DNA of 51,331 nt from an uncultured Bacteroidales bacterium (GTDB taxonomy: Bacteria; Bacteroidota; Bacteroidia; Bacteroidales; UBA932). The notes under the pieces are model-generated. The model searched no databases. It saw only the letters and a list, made by a program, of their open reading frames with translations, and was not told where the DNA came from. The stretch lies in contig CALVDM010000018.1 in the NCBI GenBank assembly GCA_944326335.1, forward strand, positions 1 through 51,331, given 5' to 3'. The translations under genes were made by a program, and so were the position numbers. Position 1 is the stretch's first letter. The number at the start of each line of letters is the position of its first letter. This document shows, in pieces, positions 43,526-51,331 of this stretch.

Positions 43526-45073
43526 ATGCTGACAACCGTTTCAAGCGCAAAATGTGCCGGGATAGAAGCTGTCCGGGTGAATGTGGAGGTGAGCATATCT
43601 TCCGGGGTAGGCATATACCTCGTGGGGCTGGCGGATGCAGCCGTAAAGGAAAGCCTGCTGAGGACAGTCACGGCGTTGCAGGCCGCCGGGTTCAGGATTC
43701 CGGGAAAGAAGATAGTCATAAACCTCGCTCCTGCGGACATGCACAAGAAAGGAAGCGGCTACGACCTGCCGATAGCCGTCGGGATTGTGGCGGCATCGGG
43801 GCAGGCGGACCTTCGGGACATGGGAAAGTACATGATTATGGGGGAACTCGGGCTCGACGCCTCGGTCAGGGACGTACCTGGAGCGATGCCTATTGCGGAG
43901 CTTGCCAGGGAGGAAGGGTTCGCAGGCTGCATACTGCCCGCCGGCTCAGCCCTCGAGGCCACAGGATACCATGACTACACCGTGTTCGGGGTCAGGACAT
44001 TGTCCGATGTGCTGAGGATTCTCTCCGGGAAAGACGGATGTCCGGACCTGCTCGCCTCCGGGACGGATGCCCTCTCAGGAGGCACGGAAAGCCGGGACGA
44101 TGAAATCACCGACTTTGCAGACATCTACGGGCAGCAGTGTGCGAAGCGCGGGCTGGAAATAGCCGCGGCAGGCGGACACAATGTGCTGCTGATAGGTCCG
44201 CCGGGGTCCGGGAAAAGCTCCCTTGCAAAGGCGATTCCAGGCATCCTGCCGCCGATGAGCCAGGAAGAGGCGATGGAAACGAGCAAAATCTACTCGGTGG
44301 CGGGGAAAGGACGGCCGCGGCGCGAGCTCATGCGGAAAAGGCCTTTCAGGGCACCGCACTACAGTTCTTCGCTTTCTGCGCTCATCGGAGGCGGCTCGGA
44401 CAGTATAATGCCCGGAGAGATATCGCTGGCGCATAACGGGGTACTGTTCATCGACGAGTTCTGCGAAGCTCCCAAAAGGATTGTGGAAGCTCTGCGCGGG
44501 CCGCTCGAAGACAGGAAAGTGACGATATCGAGGCTGAAAAGCAAGGTGGAATATCCTGCATCGTTCATGCTTGTGGCAGCCACGAACCCATGCCCGTGCG
44601 GCTTCTACGGGGAAGGGGACAGATGCTCTTGCTCCCCGGGGAAAAGGATGGCGTACCTGTCAAGGCTGTCGGGCCCGGTAATGGACAGGATAGACATCCA
44701 TCTGTGGCTGAATCCGGTGGACGCGTCGAGCCTGATTGCCGGGAAGAAGGGCGAGCCGTCCGCCGAAGTGGCCGCAAGAGTGCTGGAAGCCAGGAAGATA
44801 CAGCAGAAAAGATTTGCCGGAGAAGCCACACATACCAATGCCGGAATGGGAAGCAGGCTTATAGGCCTGCACTGCAGGACGGACAGGGAAAGCAAGGCTT
44901 TCCTTGAGAAGCTGATAGACGGTGAGCATCTTTCCGCAAGGGCATACAGCCGGATTCTGAAGGTGGCAAGGACCATCGCAGACCTCGACGCGGAGGAAGA
45001 CATCCGCCTGCAGCACATTTCCGAAGCCTCCGGCTACAGACTCCTCGACAAGAAAGATATTTTCATGATATAA
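43526..45073 (+). CDS. comM: YifB/ComM-family Mg-chelatase-like AAA+ ATPase
   Basis: The product is 515 residues: an N-terminal Lon-protease-like (ChlI) domain (about 20-160), Walker A GPPGSGKSSL, Walker B VLFIDEF, and a C-terminal Mg-chelatase domain (IGLHCRTDRESKAF). A cysteine cluster NPCPCGFYGEGDRCSCSP lies between them. ComM in other bacteria is a hexameric helicase that drives branch migration during transformation; a related role here is inferred from the family. The lipoprotein gene starts 6 nt downstream. Confidence 0.92.
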   Translation: MLTTVSSAKCAGIEAVRVNVEVSISSGVGIYLVGLADAAVKESLLRTVTALQAAGFRIPGKKIVINLAPADMHKKGSGYDLPIAVGIVAASGQADLRDMGKYMIMGELGLDASVRDVPGAMPIAELAREEGFAGCILPAGSALEATGYHDYTVFGVRTLSDVLRILSGKDGCPDLLASGTDALSGGTESRDDEITDFADIYGQQCAKRGLEIAAAGGHNVLLIGPPGSGKSSLAKAIPGILPPMSQEEAMETSKIYSVAGKGRPRRELMRKRPFRAPHYSSSLSALIGGGSDSIMPGEISLAHNGVLFIDEFCEAPKRIVEALRGPLEDRKVTISRLKSKVEYPASFMLVAATNPCPCGFYGEGDRCSCSPGKRMAYLSRLSGPVMDRIDIHLWLNPVDASSLIAGKKGEPSAEVAARVLEARKIQQKRFAGEATHTNAGMGSRLIGLHCRTDRESKAFLEKLIDGEHLSARAYSRILKVARTIADLDAEEDIRLQHISEASGYRLLDKKDIFMI

Positions 45074-45079
45074 TCCAGG

Positions 45080-46315
45080 ATGGCAGCTAGGAATCTGATA
45101 CTGCTGGTTGCGGTCATCTCCGCCGCAATATATGCAGTCTCATGCGAAGACGCGTGGGACAGCAGAAGACCCGGTGCAGGCACGGGAAATGGAGAGGCAG
45201 AGCCGCCGGAAGCGGAGGACATCACGGTGTTCAACTTCGCCCTGGCGGAATATCCGGAAGGCTATGACTGGCTCAGGGACACTGAATACGGGACAGTGGA
45301 CTGCGAGATTGTCATGCTCGACCAGGAGATGAAGGAGATGCACCGCTTCAAGGCCGGATACTACCACGACGTGGCCACAGACATGGACATGGTGAGATGC
45401 CTGGGCGGCCATGTGTTCACGGACTACTCCACATCCGGGGAAACCGTGATAAAGAGGGACGGGGTGGAGATAATCAGGTATGCAGGGCGGGAGATGATGG
45501 CAGGTTTCATCGAAAAGGACGGGAGCGTGTTCACCCTCGGGGTGTCCAGGGACGGGACCGGCTGGACATACCGCCGGAACGGGGAGGTGCTCGCCTCGTC
45601 GGGAGAGGGGCAGATAATGAACGGGCTGTACATGGACAACGGCTCCATGCACTTCGGGTACCGGATTGACGAGACGGTGCATTACCGTACCGTCAGAAGG
45701 TATTTCGCGGTCAAGGACGGGGTGAAGATGGAGCTGACCGGGACCGGGGACGAGGAGATTGTGGACTTCAGGTCATTGAAGGGGAGCATGAATGTGCTCA
45801 CCTTCAACCCGGGGACCGGGGAAGCATTCCTTTCGGAAGGCTACCTGAAGTCCGCACTCGACGACACACGGGTGACAATCCGCAGCATGGACTTCCTTAC
45901 TGCCGACGACCTCTCGGCTCATGCATGCGGGCAGGTGGACGACAGCGGCGGAGGGACAAGGACTGCCGTCTGGAAAGGAGCCCGGCTGTTCGACATACTC
46001 GGGAGCTCTTTCAAGGTAATAGCCCTGCACGTCGAAAAGAATGACATGAGCGCAGTGGGCTACTACGGAGACGACATCGACTCGCAGTTTCTCTACAGGA
46101 ATGCAGAATACATCCCGCTGCCGGAAGGGTACCGTCTCGACTCGGAAGGATGCGCCGTGTTCACGGAAGGGCACTACTGCCTGTGCCTCAACCCGTCGTC
46201 GGCAGGGCTTCCGCCCGTCTTCATAATCGACGGCCGGCAATATGAGGTGGACATCAACGGGTGCTTCCTCGGAGCTGGCTATAATACCTTTTATCTACCA
46301 GGAAACGGTTCTTGA
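45080..46315 (+). CDS. Lipoprotein of unknown function
   Basis: The product is 411 residues with a lipoprotein signal (MAARNLILLVAVISAAIYAVSC, lipobox AVSC). The rest is beta-strand-rich with short repeats such as FIEKDGSVFTLGVSRDGTGW and GMYMD-like NGLYMDNGSMHFGYRI, resembling propeller blades, but no family is recognised. It follows comM by 6 nt and is probably co-transcribed. Its last 21 nt overlap the 3' end of tsaE on the other strand. Confidence 0.7.
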   Translation: MAARNLILLVAVISAAIYAVSCEDAWDSRRPGAGTGNGEAEPPEAEDITVFNFALAEYPEGYDWLRDTEYGTVDCEIVMLDQEMKEMHRFKAGYYHDVATDMDMVRCLGGHVFTDYSTSGETVIKRDGVEIIRYAGREMMAGFIEKDGSVFTLGVSRDGTGWTYRRNGEVLASSGEGQIMNGLYMDNGSMHFGYRIDETVHYRTVRRYFAVKDGVKMELTGTGDEEIVDFRSLKGSMNVLTFNPGTGEAFLSEGYLKSALDDTRVTIRSMDFLTADDLSAHACGQVDDSGGGTRTAVWKGARLFDILGSSFKVIALHVEKNDMSAVGYYGDDIDSQFLYRNAEYIPLPEGYRLDSEGCAVFTEGHYCLCLNPSSAGLPPVFIIDGRQYEVDINGCFLGAGYNTFYLPGNGS

Positions 46316-46711
46316 GTCGTCGGGATTGACCTCGATGCGGACCTCGAGGGTCTCTTCAGGGAGTATGCTCCGGACATTCTCCGCCCACTCGATAAGGCAC
46401 AGATGCCCGCTGTCGAGATAGTCGTAGAAGCCTATGTCTATGGCCTCGGAGACATTCCCGATACGGTAGAAGTCGAAATGATAGACAGGCTCGCCGGAAT
46501 CGGTGAGATATTCGTTCAGTATGGTGAATGTCGGGGAGCAAACCTGGTCTCCGACTCCGAGCCTCCTGCAGATGGCTGTCGTGAACGTTGTCTTGCCGGC
46601 CCCCATAGGAGCGAAAAAGGCTATGATATTGTGGCCGGCGGTCTTCTCAAGAAACTCCCGGGCCGCCTCATCGATGCTGTCAAGGTCTTTGATTACGATT
46701 CTGTTCCCCAT
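46295..46711 (-). CDS. tsaE: tRNA threonylcarbamoyladenosine biosynthesis ATPase TsaE
   Basis: The product is 138 residues, normal for TsaE. Walker A is APMGAGKTTFTTAI, followed by VCSPTFTILNEY and YHFDFYRI, and LCLIEWAENV near the C-terminus. With TsaB and TsaD it makes the t6A modification at position 37 of tRNAs reading ANN codons. It is the last gene of the suf-ispE operon, 22 nt after ispE. Confidence 0.95.
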   Translation of the reverse strand: MGNRIVIKDLDSIDEAAREFLEKTAGHNIIAFFAPMGAGKTTFTTAICRRLGVGDQVCSPTFTILNEYLTDSGEPVYHFDFYRIGNVSEAIDIGFYDYLDSGHLCLIEWAENVRSILPEETLEVRIEVNPDDSRTVSW

Positions 46712-46733
46712 ATCTGTCGTGATTTTTCAGATG

Positions 46734-47591
46734 TCAGTCCTTTCTGTAAATGGCGAAAAGGGCGGAGCCGCTGCCGGACATCGAGGCATAGACGGCCCCG
46801 GAGTCGTACAGAGACTGCTTTATGCCCGCAAGTGCAGGATATTTCCTGAAGACAGTGTCCTCAAAAGCGTTTTTCACAGAGTCCCGCCACTGCTCCACAG
46901 GCAAGGCAAGCCTTGAGGCCAGAGGAATCTCCGGGACCTGAGGCACTATGCCTCGGTATGCATCGGCCGTAGACACCGATATCCCTTCCGGCACAAGCAC
47001 CTTTATCTCATACTCATCGTCGAATCCTTCGGGAAGGTCATATTCCTCGAGCACTTCTCCGCGCCCGCTTCCGAACATCGGTCTGTCATGGAGGAAAAAG
47101 GCGCAGTCGCTGCCCGTCCTTGCAGCACAGGCGGACTTTTCCCCGAGACTGAGCCCGAGGCCGAAGATGCTGTCAATGATGTCTATGGCAGATGCCGCAT
47201 CCGACGACCCTCCCCCGAGACCGGCCCCGACAGGAGACTTCTTTTCGAGATATATCTTCACCGGGCCCAAGTCATGGTCTTTGGCCATCTCCATGTAAGC
47301 CTTTACTGTGAGGTCATCCAGCGGACTCCAGTCCACACCTTCCTTCCTGGCAATGGTTATCATGACCTTCGCATCTTCCGAAACCGCCTGGGCTATCTGG
47401 CCGGAAGACGGGCTGTAGCGTGACATGAGTGCGGAAAGTGTCCTCGGATAGTCATCCGCCTTCACTATTTCCAAAGTGTCATGCAGCTCATGGTACGGCA
47501 CGAACAGGGTCTCGATGTCGTGATACCCGTCCGGACGCTTCCTCAGCACGTCTATGCCGAGATTGATTTTCACCGAAGGTTCCGCTATCAT
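46734..47591 (-). CDS. ispE: 4-diphosphocytidyl-2-C-methyl-D-erythritol kinase
   Basis: The product is 285 residues from the ATG at 47591; an open frame continues 40 codons upstream inside sufD and is rejected. The start MIAEPSVKINLGIDVLRKR and the GHMP-kinase motif SPVGAGLGGGSSDAASA mark IspE. It phosphorylates CDP-methylerythritol in the non-mevalonate isoprenoid pathway. Only 1 nt separates it from the sufD stop. Confidence 0.96.
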   Translation of the reverse strand: MIAEPSVKINLGIDVLRKRPDGYHDIETLFVPYHELHDTLEIVKADDYPRTLSALMSRYSPSSGQIAQAVSEDAKVMITIARKEGVDWSPLDDLTVKAYMEMAKDHDLGPVKIYLEKKSPVGAGLGGGSSDAASAIDIIDSIFGLGLSLGEKSACAARTGSDCAFFLHDRPMFGSGRGEVLEEYDLPEGFDDEYEIKVLVPEGISVSTADAYRGIVPQVPEIPLASRLALPVEQWRDSVKNAFEDTVFRKYPALAGIKQSLYDSGAVYASMSGSGSALFAIYRKD

Positions 47592-47592
47592 C

Positions 47593-48303
47593 TCAGAACG
47601 CTTTTCTGACTGTATCTTCAATCTGCATCGCGATTCTCTCCCTGAGTTCCCCTTCCGGCAGAATCTCCAGCACGGACGAAAGGAAAGACAGCATCTGCAG
47701 CACCATGGCATCCTTCTCCGGAATGCCCCTGGACCTCATGTAGAACTGCTCCTCCGCATTAAGCTTTCCCACAGTGGCCCCGTGCGAGCACTTCACGTCA
47801 TCGGCATATATCTCGAGCTGAGGCATTGTGTCCACCTTAGCCCTGTCTGACAGCAGCAGACTGTGGTTCTCCTGGAAGGATTCAGTCTTCTGGGCGTCCC
47901 GGGCCACGACAATCTTCCCAGTGAAGGCGGCCCTTGCAGTGCCTGAGACTATCCCCTTGAACTTCTGGCCGGAAGAGCAATGTCCGGACTTGTGCGACAT
48001 CAGCACATTCACCCTGGCTTTCTCGCTGCCGGGGCACAGATATATTCCGGAAAGGCGGCAGTCCGCCCCGGGCCCGTCGAGTTCCACATTGAAATCCATG
48101 CTGCTGTCTGCACCGGGGAACATCAGGGCAAGAATCTCTGCCGAGGCATCGCGTTCAAGGACAAGATGCATCGAGAAGTCCCTGCAGAATACAATCCGCC
48201 ACTCCCCTCCGGGCCCGGCCAGCGTTTCCGGTCCATCCGAAGATACGACAATAATCCTGCAGGACTGCCCCTGCCCGACTGTCAGCGTCTCGTTTGCATT
48301 CAT
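47593..48303 (-). CDS. sufD: SufD-like Fe-S cluster assembly protein, short form
   Basis: The product is 236 residues, well below the roughly 420-450 of typical SufD. The beta-helix core (LEIYADDVKCSHGATVG) and the C-terminal helices (EEQFYMRSRGIPEKDA) are present, including the conserved histidine. The N-terminal helical domain is missing: the sufC stop is only 13 nt upstream of the ATG. SufB, SufC and SufD form the scaffold on which Fe-S clusters are built. It is probably functional in a reduced form, or partly degenerate. Confidence 0.88.
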   Translation of the reverse strand: MNANETLTVGQGQSCRIIVVSSDGPETLAGPGGEWRIVFCRDFSMHLVLERDASAEILALMFPGADSSMDFNVELDGPGADCRLSGIYLCPGSEKARVNVLMSHKSGHCSSGQKFKGIVSGTARAAFTGKIVVARDAQKTESFQENHSLLLSDRAKVDTMPQLEIYADDVKCSHGATVGKLNAEEQFYMRSRGIPEKDAMVLQMLSFLSSVLEILPEGELRERIAMQIEDTVRKAF

Positions 48304-48316
48304 ATCGCGACCTCCG

Positions 48317-49069
48317 TCAGTTTATGCTGTCGTAACCGTTCTCCTCTATCCGGGCGACAAGCTCCTTTCCGGCTGTCCGGACTATCCTCCCGTCTTTGAG
48401 GACATGCACGATATCCGGTGTTATATAGTCCAGGAGCCTCTGGTAATGGGTTATGACTATCGTGGACTTTTCCGGAGTCCGGAGTTTGTTCACACCTTCC
48501 GCGACAATCCTCAGCGCATCCACGTCGAGCCCGCTGTCCGTCTCGTCCAGGATTGAAAGCACCGGGTCGAGCATGGCCATCTGGAAAATCTCGTTGCGCT
48601 TCTTCTCTCCCCCGGAGAATCCGACATTCACCTCCCTTTTTGCAAATTCCGGCCTCATCTGCACGAGAGCCATCTTTTCCTTCATCATCTTCAGGAACGC
48701 GGCTGCGGTGAGCGGCTCCTCCCCGAGGGCTTTCCGCCTGGAATTAACTGCCGTCTTCATGAAATTGGTGATTGTCACGCCGGGTATCTCGACCGGATAC
48801 TGGAACGAAAGGAAAATCCCTGCCCATGAGCGTTCCTCAGGGCTCATCCCGAGCAGGTCCCTGCCCATGAATGTCACCTTTCCCCCGGTCACCGTGTACT
48901 GCGGTTTCCCGGCGAGCACCGACGAAAGGGTGCTCTTTCCCGCACCGTTGGGGCCCATCACAACATGGACTTCACCCTTGCGGACAGTCAAATCGACCCC
49001 CTTGAGTATCTCCTTGTCCTCGACACTTGCCTTCAGACCCTCTATTTTCAACAGAACATCGTTATCCAT
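48317..49069 (-). CDS. sufC: Fe-S cluster assembly ATPase SufC
   Basis: The product is 250 residues with Walker A MGPNGAGKSTLSS, the SufC-type signature FSGGEKKRNE and Walker B LDETDSGLDVDAL. It powers the SufBCD scaffold. It lies between pnuC (6 nt) and sufD (13 nt) in the operon and is of standard length. Confidence 0.97.
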   Translation of the reverse strand: MDNDVLLKIEGLKASVEDKEILKGVDLTVRKGEVHVVMGPNGAGKSTLSSVLAGKPQYTVTGGKVTFMGRDLLGMSPEERSWAGIFLSFQYPVEIPGVTITNFMKTAVNSRRKALGEEPLTAAAFLKMMKEKMALVQMRPEFAKREVNVGFSGGEKKRNEIFQMAMLDPVLSILDETDSGLDVDALRIVAEGVNKLRTPEKSTIVITHYQRLLDYITPDIVHVLKDGRIVRTAGKELVARIEENGYDSIN

Positions 49070-49075
49070 AGACTT

Positions 49076-49735
49076 TTATGCTTTATTCTTGTAAAGTTTC
49101 GACCAGTTGCAGAGAGAAATTATGCCGTTGAGCAGATAAAGGCCGCTCACCACAGGCATGAACACATGTCCGACAGATATGTGCAGCCACATCTGCGTCA
49201 CGTTCACGAGCAGCCATGCCACCCAGCAGTCCCATTTCTTCAATGCAGACAGGAACTGGGCGACGAGTATCAGCACTGTCACGCATGAATCGAGATACGG
49301 GACAGGATCGGCAGGGAATACCCCCACGAACCACCTGTTGCCGAGAAGGCTCAGAAGCCATCCCCACAGCCCCGCGAGCACGAATACCGAAACCACTGCC
49401 AGAAGCCGCTGCGGCCATGTGAGCATCGTCACCTTCAGGGCGGTGTGGTCCCTGGAGCTTTCCTCGTCCTTCCGCGGGTGCGTCCATCTGTAGTGCCCGA
49501 GTATGTTTATGCCGAGAGAAATCGGCTGCAGCAGGATGCTCGCGTACAAGTTCTTGTTCCAGAACATGAGAAACAACAATGTTGTATATACATATCCTAC
49601 CCAGAAATTGTATTTGCTGTTTCTGCCGGCAAGCACTACGCAGGCCAGCCCGAATATCGAAGTGACCAGGTCTATCAGCAGGACAGGGGTGTCCCCTCCT
49701 ATGGTAAATAATGTGTAATTTATTATGTCAAACAT
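49076..49735 (-). CDS. pnuC: PnuC-family nicotinamide riboside transporter
   Basis: The product is 219 residues with about seven membrane helices and the PnuC motifs NLYASILLQPISLGINILGHYRW and KKWDCWVAWLLVN. PnuC transporters take up nicotinamide riboside, or in some cases other vitamins (thiamine, riboflavin). It splits sufB from sufC, with 15 and 6 nt spacers, so it must be expressed with the Fe-S machinery. The substrate cannot be told from the sequence. Confidence 0.9.
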   Translation of the reverse strand: MFDIINYTLFTIGGDTPVLLIDLVTSIFGLACVVLAGRNSKYNFWVGYVYTTLLFLMFWNKNLYASILLQPISLGINILGHYRWTHPRKDEESSRDHTALKVTMLTWPQRLLAVVSVFVLAGLWGWLLSLLGNRWFVGVFPADPVPYLDSCVTVLILVAQFLSALKKWDCWVAWLLVNVTQMWLHISVGHVFMPVVSGLYLLNGIISLCNWSKLYKNKA

Positions 49736-49750
49736 GTTTTAACAAACTTG

Positions 49751-51184
49751 TTATCCCACAGAACCCTCAAGCGAGACCTGCAGGAGTTTCCTTGCCTCCA
49801 CGGCAAATTCCATGGGAAGCTTGGCAAGGACTTCCTGCGCGTAGCCGTTCACTATCAGCCCGACGGCGTCCTCAGGGCCGATGCCTCTCTGGTTGCAGTA
49901 GAAAAGCTGGTCCTCGCTTATCTTGGATGTGGTGGCCTCATGCTCCACGACCGAAGAATCGCTCGAATCCATTATGTGCGGGAAGGTGTGCGCACCGCAC
50001 CTGTCCCCTATCAGGAGGCTGTCGCACTGGGAATAGTTCCTCGAATTTTCGGCACTTTTCTCTATGCGCACAAGGCCCCTGTAGCTGTTCTGGCTGCAGC
50101 CTGCCGAGATTCCCTTGCTTATGATGCGGCTTCTGGTGTTCTTCCCGATGTGAATCATCTTCGTGCCGGTGTCCGCCTGCTGCATGTTGTTGGTCACGGC
50201 CACGGAATAGAACTCGGACGAGGAATTGTCCCCCTTGAGTATCGTGCTCGGGTATTTCCAGGTTATGGCCGAGCCTGTCTCCACCTGCGTCCATGAAAGG
50301 TGGCTTCCTTCTCCCCTGCACAATCCGCGTTTGGTCACGAAATTGAAGATTCCGCCCCTGCCCATGGCATCTCCCGGATACCAGTTCTGGACGGTGGAAT
50401 ACTTGACGTCGGCTCCTTTCTCCACCACAATCTCCACCACGGCCGCATGGAGCTGGTTCTCGTCACGCATCGGGGCGGTGCAGCCTTCAAGATAACTCAC
50501 GTAAGAGTCTTCGTCCGCGACGATGAGTGTCCGCTCGAACTGTCCGGTCCCGCTTGCGTTTATCCTGAAATAGCTCGACAGCTCCATCGGGCAGCGGACT
50601 CCCTTCGGAATATAGCAGAAAGAACCGTCGCTGAAGACAGCCGAGTTCAGGGCCGCATAGAAATTGTCTCCCGGAGGCACTACCGACGCGAGGTACTTGC
50701 GGACGAGCTCCGGATATTCCCGCACCGCCTCGGAAAACGGGCAGAAAATTATGCCCTTCTCCGACAGGGTCTTGCGGAAAGTGGTCTTCACCGACACGGA
50801 ATCGAATACGGCATCTACGGCCACTCCGGCGAGGGCAGCCCTTTCGTCCAGCGGAATCCCGAGTTTCTCGAAAGTGGCTTCCAGTTCCGGGTCTATGCTG
50901 TCCGGCCGGTCCCTTTTAGGTGCCGCGAAATATATTATGTCCTGGAAATCTATCTCCGGAATCGTAAGATGGGCCCAGTCCGGCATTTTCATCTTCTGCC
51001 ATCTGCGGAACGCGTCAAGCCTGAAGTCCAGCAGCCAGGAAGGCTCCTCCTTCTTTGCTGAAATCAGCCTGATTATATCCTCGTTCAGCCCTTTCGGGAT
51101 GAATTCCTGCTCGACATCTGTCACGAAGCCGTGTTCATACTCCTGAGCCGTCAGCTCCTTTATTATATCCTTATCTTCAGACAT
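49751..51184 (-). CDS. sufB: Fe-S cluster assembly scaffold SufB
   Basis: The product is 477 residues from the ATG at 51184 ([12 protein letters not shown]); the open frame extends to 51271 but crosses the promoter. SufB landmarks include [30 protein letters not shown], the [20 protein letters not shown] segment, and the C-terminal region [20 protein letters not shown] with its conserved cysteine. It holds the nascent Fe-S cluster. It is the first gene of sufB-pnuC-sufC-sufD-ispE-tsaE. No sufS or sufE is visible in the window. Confidence 0.97.
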   Translation of the reverse strand: MSEDKDIIKELTAQEYEHGFVTDVEQEFIPKGLNEDIIRLISAKKEEPSWLLDFRLDAFRRWQKMKMPDWAHLTIPEIDFQDIIYFAAPKRDRPDSIDPELEATFEKLGIPLDERAALAGVAVDAVFDSVSVKTTFRKTLSEKGIIFCPFSEAVREYPELVRKYLASVVPPGDNFYAALNSAVFSDGSFCYIPKGVRCPMELSSYFRINASGTGQFERTLIVADEDSYVSYLEGCTAPMRDENQLHAAVVEIVVEKGADVKYSTVQNWYPGDAMGRGGIFNFVTKRGLCRGEGSHLSWTQVETGSAITWKYPSTILKGDNSSSEFYSVAVTNNMQQADTGTKMIHIGKNTRSRIISKGISAGCSQNSYRGLVRIEKSAENSRNYSQCDSLLIGDRCGAHTFPHIMDSSDSSVVEHEATTSKISEDQLFYCNQRGIGPEDAVGLIVNGYAQEVLAKLPMEFAVEARKLLQVSLEGSVG

Positions 51185-51185
51185 G

Positions 51186-51213
51186 GCCGGTTTTGTTTCA
51201 ACCGGCAAAGATA
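51186..51213 (-). promoter_or_regulatory. sufB promoter -7 box and leader hairpin
   Basis: The minus strand reads TATCTTTG at 51206-51213, an exact TAnnTTTG. Immediately downstream is an inverted repeat GCCGGTT / AACCGGC (51186-51192 and 51200-51206, 7-nt loop) that ends 2 nt before the sufB ATG. The hairpin could hide the translation start or act as an operator. The base at 51206 is shared by both elements. Confidence 0.5.
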
Positions 51214-51331
51214 CGAGTTTTTTTGAAAACATTACGGATGGCTCCAGTTGTCTGCAGGGCAACCGCATCAAAAAGTATAAGGATATTTAAAGGAATGTAG
51301 TATTCCATCAGGATTACCGAGAGGAAGAGGG
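51214..51331. other. Upstream spacer at the window end
   Basis: This is AT-rich sequence upstream of the sufB promoter, ending at the window edge. No gene start or end with coding support was recognised on either strand. Confidence 0.3.

Noticed and set aside
51185-51271. N-terminal extension of sufB
   Set aside because: It crosses the TATCTTTG promoter box and hairpin; SufB homologues begin near the ATG at 51184.

Overview
The window comes from a member of the Bacteroidota, most likely a gut or rumen Bacteroidales species. The evidence is a SusC/SusD pair, a giant hybrid two-component regulator, ECF sigma factors, many lipoproteins, and repeated TAnnTTTG-type -7 promoter boxes (TATATTTG, TATCTTTG, TACCTTTG, TAATTTTG). 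Genus cannot be fixed from this sequence alone. No tRNA, rRNA, CRISPR array, integrase or transposase was found.

Layout. (1) 1-2535, minus strand: the front of the S10 ribosomal protein operon (rplC-rplD-rplW-rplB-rpsS, the last cut by the window edge). It has its own promoter and no rpsJ upstream. (2) 2536-2865: an intergenic stretch holding about eight consecutive small hairpins. (3) 2866-18837, minus strand: an eight-gene polysaccharide utilisation locus read in the order GH105, acetyl esterase, heparinase II/III-type lyase, GH2, lipoprotein with a FISUMP-like end, GH115, SusC, SusD. It is controlled by the divergent HTCS regulator at 19025-23101. A separate clan GH-D glycosidase follows at 23169-25712. 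The enzyme set points to an acetylated, uronic-acid-rich glycan opened by a lyase: the lyase leaves unsaturated uronate for GH105, GH115 removes alpha-linked (methyl)glucuronate, and the esterase removes acetyl groups. (4) 25660-31487, minus strand: an ECF sigma factor followed by a PKD/propeller protein without a signal peptide, an SGNH esterase lipoprotein, a glycerophosphodiesterase lipoprotein and an organophosphate antiporter. This looks like a glycerophosphodiester-scavenging operon whose sigma/propeller junction bears the scar of a deletion.

(5) 31731-35534, plus strand: a possible small protein, a phosphopantetheinyl transferase, and the anaerobic ribonucleotide reductase nrdD-nrdG. 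(6) 35497-39892, minus strand: an SDR-zinc-ribbon protein, an EnvC-like factor and a TPR protein. (7) 40018-41854, plus strand: an ECF sigma factor overlapping a protein with one inner-membrane helix and an outer-membrane barrel. (8) 41849-43366, minus strand: mlaE-mlaF lipid transport. (9) 43526-46315, plus strand: a ComM/YifB ATPase and an orphan lipoprotein. (10) 46295-51184, minus strand: sufB-pnuC-sufC-sufD-ispE-tsaE.

All four convergent gene junctions in the window overlap at their 3' ends (53, 38, 6 and 21 bp), and the genes inside operons are tightly packed. The non-coding sequence is therefore concentrated in the region before rplC and in the four divergent promoter regions.
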